Shown here in pieces: positions 35,005 through 46,500 of a DNA stretch of 64,000 nt. The notes under the pieces were generated by a model. That model saw only the letters and a list, made by a program, of their open reading frames with translations, searched no databases and had not been told where the DNA came from. Both the position numbers and the translations under genes were made by a program. Position 1 is the stretch's first letter; every line of letters starts with the position of its first letter. Origin of the DNA: Orientallactaga sibirica (taxonomy: Eukaryota > Chordata > Mammalia > Rodentia > Dipodidae); contig JAEOAD010001365.1 in NCBI GenBank assembly GCA_036365145.1, positions 6,050,501-6,114,500 of the forward strand, in the 5' to 3' direction.

Positions 35005-35260
35005 AGGTTTGAGTCTAAAATGTTCTCCACAGGCTCATGTTTTGAACGCTTGTTTTCCAGCTGGTGGCGCTGTTTTGGAAGGTGGAGTCTTGCTAGGGGA
35101 AGGAAGTCGGTAGACAAGCCTAGAAACGGGTCATGTTTCAGATTGATTTCTGCTCGCTGGTCTTCCAGGATGTGCGAGGAGCCTCCACTGCACCCCACGC
35201 TCCTGTCGCTGCCCACTCTGCCATGCCTTTCCCTCTCTCATACACCGAGATCGCTTCAAA
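35005..35260 (+). mobile_element. MT-like MaLR LTR, old
   Basis: gttctccacaggctcatgtt, agctggtggcgctgttttgg and aggtggagtcttgctagggg follow the MT-type LTR order. The far end is not resolvable. Confidence 0.6.
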
Positions 35261-35264
35261 ACCA

Positions 35265-35965
35265 ACCTTTCCCCTCTGGACCTGTTTCTGTGGGCGGTTT
35301 GGTCCTGGGAAGACCCAAGTAGCTGACCCAGGGTCTGAAGCTGCAGGGACACCCAGGCCTCCCGCTATGGGGCTTCTGGAAAGATCTGTGGGAATCAGTG
35401 CCTGGACCACCTAGACGATTCTTAACCCCTTTTCTTTCCTGAATCTTCTTCTTGCGCAAGGGGCCCTCAACACCCTTTTGTGCATTTCTAGAGAGTTCCA
35501 CACCATACACCGTACCCTCCCGTGTTGAACAGGTTCTAGCCTCTGCTGTCTACTACAGGAAACCTCTCCTTGCCTCAGGGTGAGAACTTTCCCTGTTCTC
35601 TTAGCAGTGTGCATATACAGCTGTTTTCCTCTCAAAAAGCAAGCAAGCAAACAAACAAAAAGCCTCACCTATTCTCATGAACTTAAAACTACTCTGAAGA
35701 AAAGGCTGTTAGCACTTTAGTGGGGCGGCAGGGGGGGTCTTTCAAAAATTGGATAAAAGCTGTGGACTCTATTCTCCAAAGAAAGTATAGAGTTTTGTAA
35801 AAGATTTCTGGATTATTTGGACACTTCAAGGCAGATAATAGAAAATAATCATAGCAACAGCAATGGCGATAGCAATAATCAGCGTGAACTGCTCAAAGGT
35901 CACGTAAGCCTCATATAGGAAGAGCATCCCTCATCTACACAGCTGAATCAAAGTTCTCTAAAATC
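35265..35965. other. single-copy-like non-coding DNA
   Basis: No repeat family recognised. Overlapping frames of 73-93 codons lack domains. Confidence 0.4.
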
Positions 35966-35969
35966 TGAT

Positions 35970-36090
35970 CTTTGCTTTTCTGAGATAAGGTCTTGCTGTG
36001 CCGCCTAGAACTCCCTGTTAACCCAGGCTAGCCTTGAATTCAAGATCCTCATGCCCTAAGGTCCTCAGGACCAGGATGTGAGATGCCTGC
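35970..36090 (-). mobile_element. old B1-like SINE fragment
   Basis: gagataaggtcttgctgtgc, cccaggctagccttgaattc, aagatcctcatgccc. Antisense and diverged. Confidence 0.6.
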
Positions 36091-36109
36091 CTCTCATCTA
36101 ATGTCCTTG

Positions 36110-36480
36110 ACCCCAACGTGTCTGTGTGTTTTGTTGTTATTATTTCCATTTGTTTTGTGTGTGCGTGTGTGTTCATGTGTGTGAGTGAAGGTGCATGTGT
36201 GACATGGTACATTGTAGAAGTCAGAGGTCAGTCTGGGGTTGGTTCTAGCCTTCCATCTTGTTTGAGTCAGGGTCCCTGGTTGCGTGCGACTGTAGGTAGT
36301 AGGTTATCTGGCCCATGAGCTTCTGGGGAATTCTCTTGTCTTGGCCTTCCATCTTGCTCTAGATGTGGGCTCCCCTGCCCTCCACAGATGGGATTACAGA
36401 TGTTCACAGTTCTGTGTCCAAGCTCAGCTTGCCACATTGGCACAGCAAGTGCTTTTACCTGCTGAGCTAGCACCCCAGCC
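36110..36480. mobile_element. URR1-like rodent repeat
   Basis: A TG-rich lead, then agaagtcagaggtcagtctg, agccttccatcttgtttgag, gggattacagatgttcacag, and agtgcttttacctgctgagc ending agcaccccagcc. This order matches my memory of the rodent URR1 repeat. Related copies are at 50335 and 62410. Confidence 0.55.
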
Positions 36481-36499
36481 CTGTTTGCACGTTCTTTTG

Positions 36500-36590
36500 A
36501 GTCTTCTATATAACTCAGGCTGACCTTGAACCTGAGACCCTCCTGCCTGGACCTCTCAAGTACTGAGGCTACTACTGTGAATCACCAAAG
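36500..36590 (-). mobile_element. old B1-like SINE fragment
   Basis: tataactcaggctgaccttg, aacctgagaccctcctgcct and caagtactgaggctacta match antisense B1. Confidence 0.65.
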
Positions 36591-36599
36591 CCACACACC

Positions 36600-37580
36600 C
36601 TACAAAAATCTGAAAACTTTTGAATGCCACGCTGATCCACAAGTGGAAAATTCCACATGAGCAAACTTTGTTCGGCACAGAAATGTTGAAAACAGTGTGT
36701 AAAATCACCCCTAGGCTATGTGCAGAAGGTGTACATAGAACATAAATGAATTGTATGTTTAGCCTGAGGCCTCTTCCCTAGAATGTTTCATTATGTATAT
36801 GTAAATATTCCAAAATCAAAAAAAAAAAATTGGATTCTAAAACACTTCTGGTCCCACGCATTTCAGAAAAAAAGATATTTATTCAACCTGTAACCACAGC
36901 AGCGTAATCACAATAACAGTACAACCCAGAAACCAAACTTGACTAACTGCTCAAAGCCACACAGTACGAATCCTAGCAAGCACGTCTTCCCTGGGGTGGA
37001 GACACACTGAGTGGGGGCAGAAATGGTCCGCTGATTTCTGGCTCAAATGGGCCCCATCTCCATGTGGCTGGTGAGCATTCTTCCCAGGGTCCTTAGCCAT
37101 GTGGATGAATAATCCAAGCTTCCACGTCTGTTGACATTTTCCTTCCTTGCTCTGTGTATGTTTTCAGAATCACTTGGAAGAGGAGGAGGAGGAAGGTGAA
37201 TTGGGAACGACACACTTGCCCCTATTCTAACCCGAGAGTCCCCACGCATGTCTTATCTGTTTTCCATTGTTGAGCACAATTCCAAAACAGATTTCGCAAT
37301 TAGCCCCTTACTACAGTTGAGACAGGGTCCTTAGCAAATATTGAAACTGTGATTTTTTTTTTTCCCAAAGCAGACCTCAGATAAAAGGGGTGGGTACAAA
37401 TAGTTCATATGGAGTATGATCTCAGGGAACAAGATGAGAGAGTGGGGGACAGGGGAGCCCACAAAGTGACTATCAATGACAGGTTACCCCTTCTGGGACT
37501 GGAAACAGTACTTGGGGCTCCTGTGAGAGAACTGCATCAATGGAGCTTGTTAGAAATGCAAGTCGTGTCTCTCTTGCTCC
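36600..37580. other. single-copy-like non-coding DNA
   Basis: No repeat recognised beyond short A and T runs. No coding domain. Confidence 0.4.
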
Positions 37581-37582
37581 TC

Positions 37583-37816
37583 TACGGTCATTTGAGTGTA
37601 TGTCCCCCATAGACTCAGGTGTCTTATTAAAGCTTGCAACTTGCATCTCTAGCCACTGGCTGGAAGCGGTGTCAACCTAAAGGTGAGTTTGGAGGTGAAC
37701 CTGAATTCCAGCCCAAAAGTAGCTAGTGGTTTGATCTCTGGGGGTGGCAGGGCTGGTCCTGCTTGCTGCCCGTTTGGTTTGTGCTTGTTGCTTTTTGGTG
37801 TTTGCTGGCTGATGGT

Positions 37817-37858
<42 letters not shown>

Positions 37859-37997
37859 TGGATTTATGAATGGAATCCAGAATTTTCCCCCATTATAGAA
37901 CTTCCCTTGGATCTGTAAACTTGAAGAACTTCCCTTCTTCCCATAAGCCGTGTCTGGTTTGGATGTTCATCCCAGCAATGTGGAACTGACTACAACA
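37583..37997 (+). mobile_element. ORR1-like MaLR solo LTR with expanded (TC)n
   Basis: tgtatgtcccccatagactc, attaaagcttgcaacttgca, gaacttcccttggatctgta and gtggaactgactacaaca match the MaLR LTRs at 12772 and 14340. A (TC)n run at 37819-37857 has expanded inside it. The flanks tcctc and tccac may be a 5-bp duplication with one change. No internal region, so it is solo. Confidence 0.88.
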
Positions 37998-37999
37998 TC

Positions 38000-38345
38000 C
38001 ACCCTATCAGATATACTAAATTAGCCTGTTCATGGGGGTCCGGGAATGAGTTTGAACACTCTTTCCTGGGGAAGAGGAGCCATGAAGGGAACTGAAGATG
38101 GGATCCCCAAAGGGTCAGAAAGCTACCAGGAACCCCCCAGAGAGACTTCGACATTGTGACCTTCTGCGCGCAGTTGCCAGATGGCACACAGGGCCAGAGA
38201 CTAACTCGGCCAAAGAAATGCAGATAGCCTGCAGCCGGAATGCCACTGCATGCCTCTGACTTCGGAGTGGGTTAGGGAGGGAGGGAGTTGGTGGGTCTGA
38301 TTCACATGATTCTATCCAGGTCATAGCATCTCTATAGTTTAAATC
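38000..38345. other. single-copy-like non-coding DNA
   Basis: No repeat or domain recognised. Confidence 0.4.
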
Positions 38346-38363
38346 CCTCCACAATTCCCAATT

Positions 38364-38523
38364 TTTTTTTTTTTTTTTTTTTTTTGAGGTAGGGTTTCAC
38401 TCTAGCCAAGGCTGACCTGGAATTCACTATGTAGTCTCAGGGTAGCCTCGAACTCATGGCAATCCTCCTACCTCTGCCTCCCGAGTGCTGGGATTAAAGG
38501 CATGTGCCACCAGGCCTGGCTTA
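38364..38523 (-). mobile_element. B1-like SINE, young
   Basis: Antisense B1 that fits the consensus closely (ctgacctggaattcactatg, ctgggattaaaggcatgtgc). The 14-bp direct repeat cacaattcccaatt (38350-38363 and 38524-38537) is perfect. Confidence 0.96.
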
Positions 38524-38539
38524 CACAATTCCCAATTCT

Positions 38540-39160
38540 AGATGCATCCATCTTGACATCCCATCAAGACAGCCCAAACTGCAACCAGAGCTCTGTGTTA
38601 AAGCATCACACGATGGAAACCATCCTTCATCCCATTGCTTGCAACCTGACCTGAGTCTTGCAAACACTTCTCCTCCCCTCACCCCCTCAATCAGGTTTAC
38701 CTTCTACCTGCTCAGGTGTTCAGTTTCTCTCCCTCTTCTCTATACTGTATCTTGCCCTTGTAATTCCTACCTGGGTTTCTTAGCTGTCTCCCTGCTCCAC
38801 ATACACAGTCACATAGACAGTGATCCATTTCCTAGACCACTGTCCCTAAGATCACCTTAAAGAACTAAAGAGCTGAAACCTCCCTGAGATGCCATTGTCC
38901 AGGACGGAAGGCATTAACCTCACCTCCCACCACACCACAAGTGGTGCTCACAGAGAATCGGAAACCTCCAGATGGGCTTGGCTCGCTACAGCCCGGGGCC
39001 TGGTCCTTCACGCACTCTTCCTGTGCCTGGCTGACTCGTCCTCCTCCTCTGCATGCATTCAGTCTTCGTTGGCATCTCATGTCCTGGGTGCATGATGTCC
39101 TGCCTGGCAGTCCCTGCCCCAACCCAGCCGGGCCTGATGATGTTCCCCAAAAGGAATTCC
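38540..39160. other. single-copy-like non-coding DNA
   Basis: Frames of 68-141 codons on both strands show no domain. The longest, on +, runs into the B1 that follows. Confidence 0.4.
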
Positions 39161-39164
39161 AAAG

Positions 39165-39292
39165 AAACCTGGGGGTCGTGGAGCATGTCTATAATTCCAT
39201 GCGTGGGGATGACATTGGGAGAAGGAAGCAGGAGGATCATGACCTGATTCAAGGCTCCATAGTGAGACCCTGTCTCAAAAAAAAAAAAAATC
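39165..39292 (+). mobile_element. old B1-like SINE
   Basis: gtcgtggagcatgtctataa, aagcaggaggatcatgacct and agtgagaccctgtctc, then poly-A. Confidence 0.75.
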
Positions 39293-39294
39293 TT

Positions 39295-39870
39295 CAGATT
39301 TCCTTTGTAAACATCACACTAATAAAGTCACCTGGTCATCTGGCTGTCTTGTCCACAGGGGCATGAGTTCCCCAGGGAACGGACCAGCTCCCACTTAATC
39401 TTTTCTACCAGCAGCACCAAGAACGAACGGCATGTACTGGGGCCTCAACAGTCCTTTCAAACGATGAGCACATGGGAGAATGAAATGTAGGATCATGTCA
39501 TTATATTAATCACCGGGTAGCTACAGTGGCTAGCTGCAAAACCCCGTATGACAAAGCCATCCCCGGTGGCTGTGAGGGTTAGTGTTAGGTGTCAGCGTGA
39601 CAGTATTAAGAGGCGCTCAATGACCAGCGAGCATTATTCTTGGGCATGTCTGTGAGGTGTTTCCAAAACAGGCTGGCATTTGAATCAGTGAACTGAGGGA
39701 GGAGCAGGAAAAACTCCTGCCTTCACCACCTTTACAACTTTATCCTTTGCCTGGCAACGGTCAAATTCTTTTCTGTTGGAAGTAAGAAGACAGAAGAAGG
39801 ACATTACCTTTAATGTAGACCAATTAATCAATGGTCTTCACGCCCATCCATCCATCTATCTATCCATCAT
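39295..39870. other. single-copy-like non-coding DNA
   Basis: No repeat or domain recognised. Confidence 0.4.
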
Positions 39871-39990
39871 CCATTTCCTTCCTTCCTTCCTTCCTTCCTT
39901 CCTTCCTTCCTTCCTTCCTTCCTTCCTTCTTTCTTCTCCCTCCCTTCCATCCTTCCTTTCTTCCTCTTCCCTCTTTTCTCTCTCTGTCCA
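39843..39990. repeat. (CCAT)n then (TTCC)n microsatellite
   Basis: CCAT/CTAT units, then about 13 clean TTCC units (39875-39929), fading into a pyrimidine-rich tail. Confidence 0.93.
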
Positions 39991-40079
39991 TCTCTTCTCA
40001 TCCTTCTAGCCATCCTCTGGTCTGTTTCTTTGAAGAATCTAATGGGTAGAGTGGCTCTGAAGAATAAAAATACACTTTT

Positions 40080-40215
40080 AAGCTGGGGGTAGTGCTGGCT
40101 TTTACTTGCAGCACTTAAGGAGGCCAAGTTCACCGTGAATTTGAGGTCAGCCTGGGGTACGTAGTGAGTTCCAGGTCAGCTTGGGATACAGAATGAGACT
40201 GTGTCTAAAAAAACA
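40080..40215 (+). mobile_element. B1-like SINE, diverged
   Basis: agctgggggtagtgctggct, gaatttgaggtcagcctggg, gtgagttccaggtcagcttg and gagactgtgtct, then A-rich tail. Confidence 0.8.
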
Positions 40216-40222
40216 TAAAATA

Positions 40223-40825
40223 GGGCTGGATAGATGGCTAAGTGGTTAAGGCACTTGCCAGCAAAGTCAAAGGACACAGGTTCAATTCCTCCAGTTCCCA
40301 TGTGTAGCAGACAGCTTCAGGTTTGCTGAGATGAACTTCCAGACCAGGCACAGTTATGGAGGAAGGGATATTATTTATTGAAGCTTACAGATCCAGGGGA
40401 AGTTCCATAAAGGCAGGAAAAGCAGCCTGCTTTCACAGGGCCAAACAGAGAGAGAAAGCCAACCTGCCACCACAGCACACAGAGCAAAACTACAGCTAAA
40501 AGGTTACACAGCACACTTCAGGAACTCCTGCTAGGCACATTTGCATATCTTTACAATGGAATCTCAAACCCACCATTAACACCTTAAGACCGGCCCCCAG
40601 TGACATTGCCTCTAGCAAGGTGATTGCAGATGCAAACTATAACTAATAAAACACTGAATATACTGGGGGACATATATTCAAACTACTACACCATGTTAAG
40701 CCAGATGCACAGGGTGGCACATGTATCTGGAGTTCATTTGCAGTGGCTAGAGGCCCTAGCATGCCCATTCTCTCTATGTCTCTTTTTCTGTCTCTCTCTC
40801 AAATAAATAAATAATATATATGTAT
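40223..40825 (+). mobile_element. DIP-like SINE split by a solo LTR
   Basis: Head and box B (ggttcaattcctcc) occupy 40223-40302. The rest (gttaagccagatgcacaggg to the AAATAAATAA tail) resumes at 40696. The SINE reads continuously when 40303-40695 is removed. Confidence 0.93.
40303..40690 (-). mobile_element. ORR1-like MaLR solo LTR inside a SINE
   Basis: On the - strand it starts TGTAGTAGTTTGAATA and ends gctgtctgctaca, with ccctggatctgtaagcttca inside. A perfect 5-bp duplication CCATG (40298-40302 and 40691-40695) flanks it. 388 bp. Confidence 0.95.
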
Positions 40826-40829
40826 ACAC

Positions 40830-41340
40830 ACATATGTATACAAAATAATCATACACTCGTGCTCATATGTCTATGGGCACCTGGAGGTCAGCTATTTTAA
40901 CCTGGGCTCATCTCAGCTTGACTGTAACCTGCACCTTTAGCCTTCTTTCTGCTTGACTTTCATTGTCCTTGGGCCACCATGGGCATGGCACTTGTGATAG
41001 TGGCACGAGTAGAGATGAGCAACCCAACCCACAACTTGAACCTCTGCTCGCATCCACTTCACCACCAGTCACCAGCAAAGAAAACTACACTTCTGTTCCC
41101 CAGTGGCAGGGCAGAGCGACCCATTCTTCCTGTACAGGGAAAACAAAGGGGGTGTCTGAAGAAACCGGAGAAGCAGTGCAGCTCGCCACCCATAGTGGCA
41201 TTTAGCACAACTCAGTGCTCATTGGTGATTTGGGGCAGAAAACTATAAAAGAAATGGACTGACCCAAGCCGACCACGATGACTGTGGGTGTGCAGTAAGG
41301 CTTCCTCCACAAGGAAAGACCTGGACGCAGGGCTGAGTCA
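40830..41340. other. single-copy-like non-coding DNA
   Basis: No repeat or domain recognised. Confidence 0.4.
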
Positions 41341-41344
41341 GGTC

Positions 41345-42500
41345 ACAGAGTTTGCATTTCACAAGAGGCTTTTTGATTTTAAGAGACCATCAGTTTTTAC
41401 ATTGATCAAAATTTATGGATGAAAATTAAAATAATTGATATGTTTACAATATTTAAAGGCTAATATATCTCCTAATTAAACTTGAGATATTTTATCATTT
41501 TAAAGACATTAAAATATCTTCTGTGTCATTAAAATTTTATTTATGTAAAATTTTTTTATGGCTGGGAATATGGCATGGTAGTAGTTTTCCTGGAGTGCAC
41601 CAGACCCTGGCTTTGATCACCAGCACTGGAAAAAGCTTCTGTTTCTTGTTAATGACAGTCTTCCTAGGTGTTGTACATTGGTTGGGGGCTGTGTGGAAGT
41701 ACCAGGAGGCAGGGAGTGGGTGCACAGTTGCCTTATCTGGGAAACTGAATACAAATCTTTCATCGCATTCTCAGAAGGCTCATGACCTTTCCCACATGAA
41801 AGAAAAATTAAGTAATTAAAGCCATCGTACTGGAGGCTCTCTCATTAAAACTCAGAACAATATCACAAATATTAGCCAGCTGAATAACACGTAAGAGAGG
41901 AACAGGAGGAGAAGCTGTGAGAAAATGGGGCCATGTTATTGTTATGTGTCAGGAAGGGGATCCTTCTGCTTATAAAATCCCAGTTCAGGGCCAAGTTTTC
42001 CAAACAGTTAAATGCAATGTACAGTCAAGGTACACATTTAAAGGTTTTTTTTTTTTTTTCCTAAAGTATTTAAAATTACGATCCCTCTAAAAGACGATGC
42101 TATCTTAAATTAAGATCATGAAGACAAAGTTTAGGAAGGTAGCTAGTCACAAAAGCAAAGCACAAAAATCATTAAGGCTGCCCTGTATGCCAAAAATAAC
42201 CAAAGAGAAAATTAAAGAAAATAGAATTCCGTTGCTCAGCACCATTGAAATACATAACTATGAAGAAAAATGTTTGTAAGTAAAATTTAATGATTAAAAA
42301 AGGCTCATAGAATGATAAAAGGTATCAGCTTTGACTAGGAAAAATATTAGACTTTAAATATTATGAATTTCTCTCCCTAATCATTTATAGTGTTAATGAA
42401 GAAACACTAAACATTTCAGCATCAGGCTGAAGCAATTATTTATTGATATGAGTGACATGTGAGAACTTGAAACATTAATTTCTAATATCTGGACCCCAAA
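41345..42500. other. AT-rich DNA with an ID-like fragment
   Basis: 41560-41640 (atggctgggaatatggcatg, gaccctggctttgatcacca, gcactgg) is an ID-like tRNA SINE in sense. The flanks, especially 41800-42480, are AT-rich, repeat-free and possibly conserved. Confidence 0.45.
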
Positions 42501-42519
42501 AAACAGGCAAGCACAATTT

Positions 42520-42523
42520 AGGT

Positions 42524-42562
<39 letters not shown>

Positions 42563-42695
42563 TCTATTTAGATAAGGTCTTGCTCTATAACTCCAGCTGG
42601 ACTAAAACTTGCTATGTAACCCAGACTGACTCCGAACACAAGATCTTTCTACTTCCACCTTCCAAGTGCTGGGATTGTAGCACCACCATTCCCAA
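42520..42695 (-). mobile_element. B1-like SINE with (TTTA)n tail
   Basis: About 11 TTTA units (42522-42566), then aaggtcttgctctataactc, acccagactgactccgaaca and caagtgctgggattgtagca. Diverged antisense B1. Confidence 0.85.
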
Positions 42696-42699
42696 CAAT

Positions 42700-43243
42700 C
42701 AAGCACATTTTAGAAAGAAAAATAAGAAGGAAACATTTGTCCCTTCAGATATTAGAGCAAATATGCAAGCTAAAAATTTAAAAGTACCGTTTGTGGGAGA
42801 AAGTAGCAAGAACTAGTAGACAATCCACACAGCAGATAATTTAGGAGCCAAGCCTGAGATACAGACTGTCTTCCCCATAGCATGTCCTTTTCGATGCTCC
42901 TAAGATGCACTATCAATTAATTCTGTGTGCCCAATAACAAAAGAAAAAGAAAAGCCCCTGAGGTAGAACTTGATAGGAGAACCCATCTTGGTACAAGGGT
43001 CCCTGAGAAGTAAACACACCACAAAAAGTGACCTTGAAGAATATATGAGTTTCAGCCTTGGTCTTTGATGGAGGGAGGAAAATTTTTCAAGGTCCCTCGA
43101 GACTTTGGAGCTCAGAATGTGGACTACACACTCAGTGCTGTGATCACAAGTCTTCAGGGAGCTCAGAAGGCAACTCCCAGGACCATGTCAGAATGTTGGG
43201 CCCATGAAGCTCAGGAGTAAGGACAAAGGCCTTGCTAACCTTT
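42700..43243. other. single-copy-like non-coding DNA
   Basis: No repeat or domain recognised. Confidence 0.4.
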
Positions 43244-43248
43244 TCTGG

Positions 43249-43631
43249 TGTGGTAGTTTGAATGGGTGTTCTCCCATACATTAAGGATTTTGTTAAAGCT
43301 TGTCATTTAGATCTGGCAGCCGCCGGGCTGGCTGGAGGAGGTGTCACTGTGGGCAGATCCTAGGATCCACGTTCTAAGGTGTGAGGGTGGATCTGGAATT
43401 TACAGCCAAAGACAGGCAAAGTGCTGGAGCTGTGTCTGGAGTTACGGACGTGTGCTTGCTTATGGGGCTGTTGGTGGTGGTTTTACTCTCTTGGTGGACC
43501 TGTGAAAGGGGGGCAACTTCCTCTGCCATTATGGAACGTCCCTGGATCTGTAAGCTTCAATGAATTCCCTTCCTCCCACAGCTGAGTCTGGTCTGCAGGT
43601 TCATCTCAGAAACTTGAGGCTGACTGTGACA
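43249..43631 (+). mobile_element. ORR1-like MaLR solo LTR
   Basis: Starts TGTGGTAGTTTGAATG, contains ggctggaggaggtgtcactg and ctggatctgtaagcttcaa, and ends gactgtgaca. The 5-bp duplication TCTGG (43244-43248 and 43632-43636) is perfect. 383 bp, no internal region. Confidence 0.95.
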
Positions 43632-43639
43632 TCTGGCAT

Positions 43640-44130
43640 GTGTCACCTTCAAGTCACACCCACAACACACTCAGACTCTGGAGTCACGGATCCAGATGTC
43701 ACAGGTGCTCACATGGGTGGCGCTTCTAAGACAATGGAGTCTGGGAGCGGGTACCAAACACTTGTGGCCAAAGATGAAGGGCCATTGAACAAGTAGTGAT
43801 GGGAACAGCGCGGCACCTTGGAAATGAAATACCCACCACCTAAACAAAAGATGAAAACGCATACCCTTAACAGACCTCGAGGATGGCGCCAATCCGAGAG
43901 TGGGGTTTGCCTTCCTGACCACGGAAGAAAACTGTGATGCAGGAATTTTGGTCAACTGAATTAAAACAAAATGTAAAAGTTCTGTACATTAAAAGTGTTC
44001 TTGAATCAAAAGAAAACAAAATTGGAAAGGAATAGTTTAACTTTTATAGAAAAACAGGGACAGTAACCTTTTAACATTCTAACACTTCAATATGTGCAAG
44101 AATTTTCTCCTTAGTGATTTTTATACCAGT
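43640..44130. other. single-copy-like non-coding DNA
   Basis: No repeat or domain recognised in the 78- and 94-codon frames. Confidence 0.4.
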
Positions 44131-44134
44131 GAAA

Positions 44135-44330
44135 GATCAAAAACAATTACAATAAGGGGAAGTGAATAAATTATGACTCATCTATACTAGAAAACATGTT
44201 TTTGAAGAAAATTTATTGGCACAGGCAAACTCTTAAGATCTTAAATGTAATAAAACAGGATCTGAATTATAGTCAGTGTAAACTGATGCATTCCTATTTG
44301 TACATCTACATCTAGTGACCTCTCTCCATG
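44135..44330 (+). mobile_element. ancient L1 3'-region fragment
   Basis: ggaagtgaataaattatgac and tcatctatactagaaaacat resemble the tail region of old mammalian L1 elements (the gttaaataaattatggtaca type). Highly diverged. Confidence 0.45.
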
Positions 44331-44406
44331 TCTATGCAGACATACACATGCACACAGAAAAATCTGGAAAAATGTAGCTATATTTTTAAAATAATTTTTT
44401 ATTTTT

Positions 44407-44475
44407 TTATTTTATTGCTATCTTCTATACTTACATACAAAAATCATCATCTTTCCCTCCCCTCCCCCATTCCCC
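44407..44475 (-). mobile_element. L1 3' tail fragment joined to a DIP SINE
   Basis: tattgctatcttctatactt, acatacaaaaatcatcatct and ttccctcccctcccccattc match the 3' terminus of the 7360-8116 L1 (which reads cttacataccaaaaaaaccc and then ccctcccctcccccattcc). Only about 70-90 bp are present before the SINE starts. Confidence 0.75.
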
Positions 44476-44684
44476 TTATTTATTTATTTATTTGAGAAAG
44501 GAAAAGAGGAAGAGGGAGAGGGAGAGAGAGAGAATGGGTGTGCCAGGGCTCCCAGCCACTGCAAACAAACTCCAGATGCATGCGCCCCCTTGTGCATCTG
44601 GCTTACACGGGTCCTGGGGAATTGAACTAAGGTCCTTTGGCTTTGCAGGCAAGTGCCTTAACTACTAAGCCATCTCTCCAGCCC
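44476..44684 (-). mobile_element. DIP-like SINE
   Basis: TTTATTTA, GA-rich tract, gaatgggtgtgccagggctc, cttgtgcatctggcttacac and actactaagccatctctcca. Directly abuts the L1 tail on the same strand. Confidence 0.93.
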
Positions 44685-44773
44685 TTTCTAAAATATTTTT
44701 TATTTTTATTTATTTATTTTGTAGCTTAGTGGCTAGGGAATTAAGCTGTGTTCCACTCACGATTCTCAGGGAC

Positions 44774-45115
44774 TTGGTGTATTAGTGATCTGTTGCTATT
44801 GTAACAAGTTATCACAAATCAAGTGAATCAATGTATCATGTTGGAGTTTTGTGGGTCTCATGGGGCTCTTTTTGGGGGTGGGGGAGTCTCTGGGAAGGAC
44901 TAGCTCCACCTCTAGGAGCTGCTCTTAACAATCCCACTCCATGGCTCTGCTATCACTTGCCCACAATCTTCAAAGCCAGCCACAGAGGCCCAAACAGTCC
45001 TACACCACACCACCCCTTCTGGAACCTTCCCCCATCCTCCAACCTTCCTGTACCCCAACCAGACAGAAAGGTTCTCCCCTTCCCAGGACCATGGTGACCA
45101 GGTTGGACTAAGATA
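44774..45115. mobile_element. possible old LTR fragment
   Basis: gtattagtgatctgttgcta, ttgtaacaagttatcacaaa and atcttcaaagccagcc recall an ancient mammalian LTR read in antisense. Family not identified. Confidence 0.35.
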
Positions 45116-45119
45116 ACAC

Positions 45120-45465
45120 AGACTGACTAACCCCTTGTGTCGAAGTCCGCCAACTTCAATTGCGCTCGCAAAGTCTTCTTGTAGGTTCTAGGGAGGCGCA
45201 GACACCTCCAGGGCTAGGGAAGACATTTTTCTGTCTATGAAAGCCGGTATTATTTTAATACTTAATGCACACACATTTTCTATAAAATCACGTAAAAAGG
45301 CCTGCACTGATTTCGTCATCATCATCACTGTGTTGTTACTTTTCTCATTGCCATCACCAAACACTTGCCAGGGAAATTTAGGGAGGAAGAGCCACCACAT
45401 GTTTTGGCTGAAAGGCACTAAGAACTCAAGCTAGAACGGAACTGAAAACCTCCTCCCTGCTGCCT
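45120..45465. other. single-copy-like non-coding DNA
   Basis: No repeat or domain recognised. Confidence 0.4.
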
Positions 45466-46157
45466 CACTGTCATCGTGCTGTGAAGTCTTAATTAGCAGT
45501 GGACTCTGCAAAACTATACAACTGGCCAGCCAGGCAAGATGTGACAGTTTGTGCAATAGTGGCATGTCAGTTATGTGGACAACCAACTTCTCTCTAATTA
45601 ATTGGACTCGAGTGCCCATCCTTGGGAGGGAATTCATGCGTGCTACTGAAAACTTAGTCAGAAGCCTAAGGCTGGGAAGGTCATAAGCCCTGTAGGAGGA
45701 ACTACTACTGCTGTCTGGCTAAGTACGTATATTATTCCCACAAAATTGCATTTATACAGATTAGTGCTGCTCTCACTTTTAGTTAGGAAACTTTCTCTTC
45801 TCAAATGGCTGTGACTGCTGGGGAGGAACAAAGCTTGCCAAGATGCTGAAAAGAAGTGACAGTGGAGCGTCCAGCACTAAACGAGACATCTCTCTCACAC
45901 GCTCCAAGACTCAGGGAGTGTAGTAGAAGGGGTGGCAGGAAGAATGAAAGAACCAAAGGATGGGGAGGAGTGCTTTGAAATGTCATCTTACAGACACAAA
46001 GTGGTCATTATATTCATGATCTCACAGTGGCTGTGGTTGTCTGCATGAGACCTGGGCCCATCTACAGGTTCTCGTGGTTGGTAGAAGAGGGGGGAAAACA
46101 GCAACAAAAACAAAAGTCAATATGGAATAGGGAGTAGTAGGAGAAAAGAGGGATTTC

Positions 46158-46231
46158 TTTTTTAAAAATATTTTATTTATTTATTTATTTGAGAAGGAGA
46201 GAGCGAGAGAGAGAGATACAGAAATAGGCAG

Positions 46232-46271
<40 letters not shown>

Positions 46272-46425
46272 GGCGTGCCAAGGCCTCCAGCCACTGCAAA
46301 CGAACTCCAGATGTGTGCGCCCCCTTGTCCATCTGGCTTACGTAGGTCCTGGAGAATCGAGCCTTGAACCGGGGTCCTTAGGCTTCACAGGGAAGCGCTT
46401 AACCACTAAGCCATCTCTCCAGCCC
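46158..46425 (-). mobile_element. DIP-like SINE with long GA tract
   Basis: GA repeats run to about 46268. Ends accactaagccatctctcca. The 16-bp direct repeat agaaaagagggatttc (46142-46157 and 46426-46441) is perfect. Confidence 0.96.
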
Positions 46426-46500
46426 AGAAAAGAGGGATTTCAATGGAGGGAGATGGATAAGGGGAACAAAGAGTGGTAGAAGGGAATTATGTATATTTTT

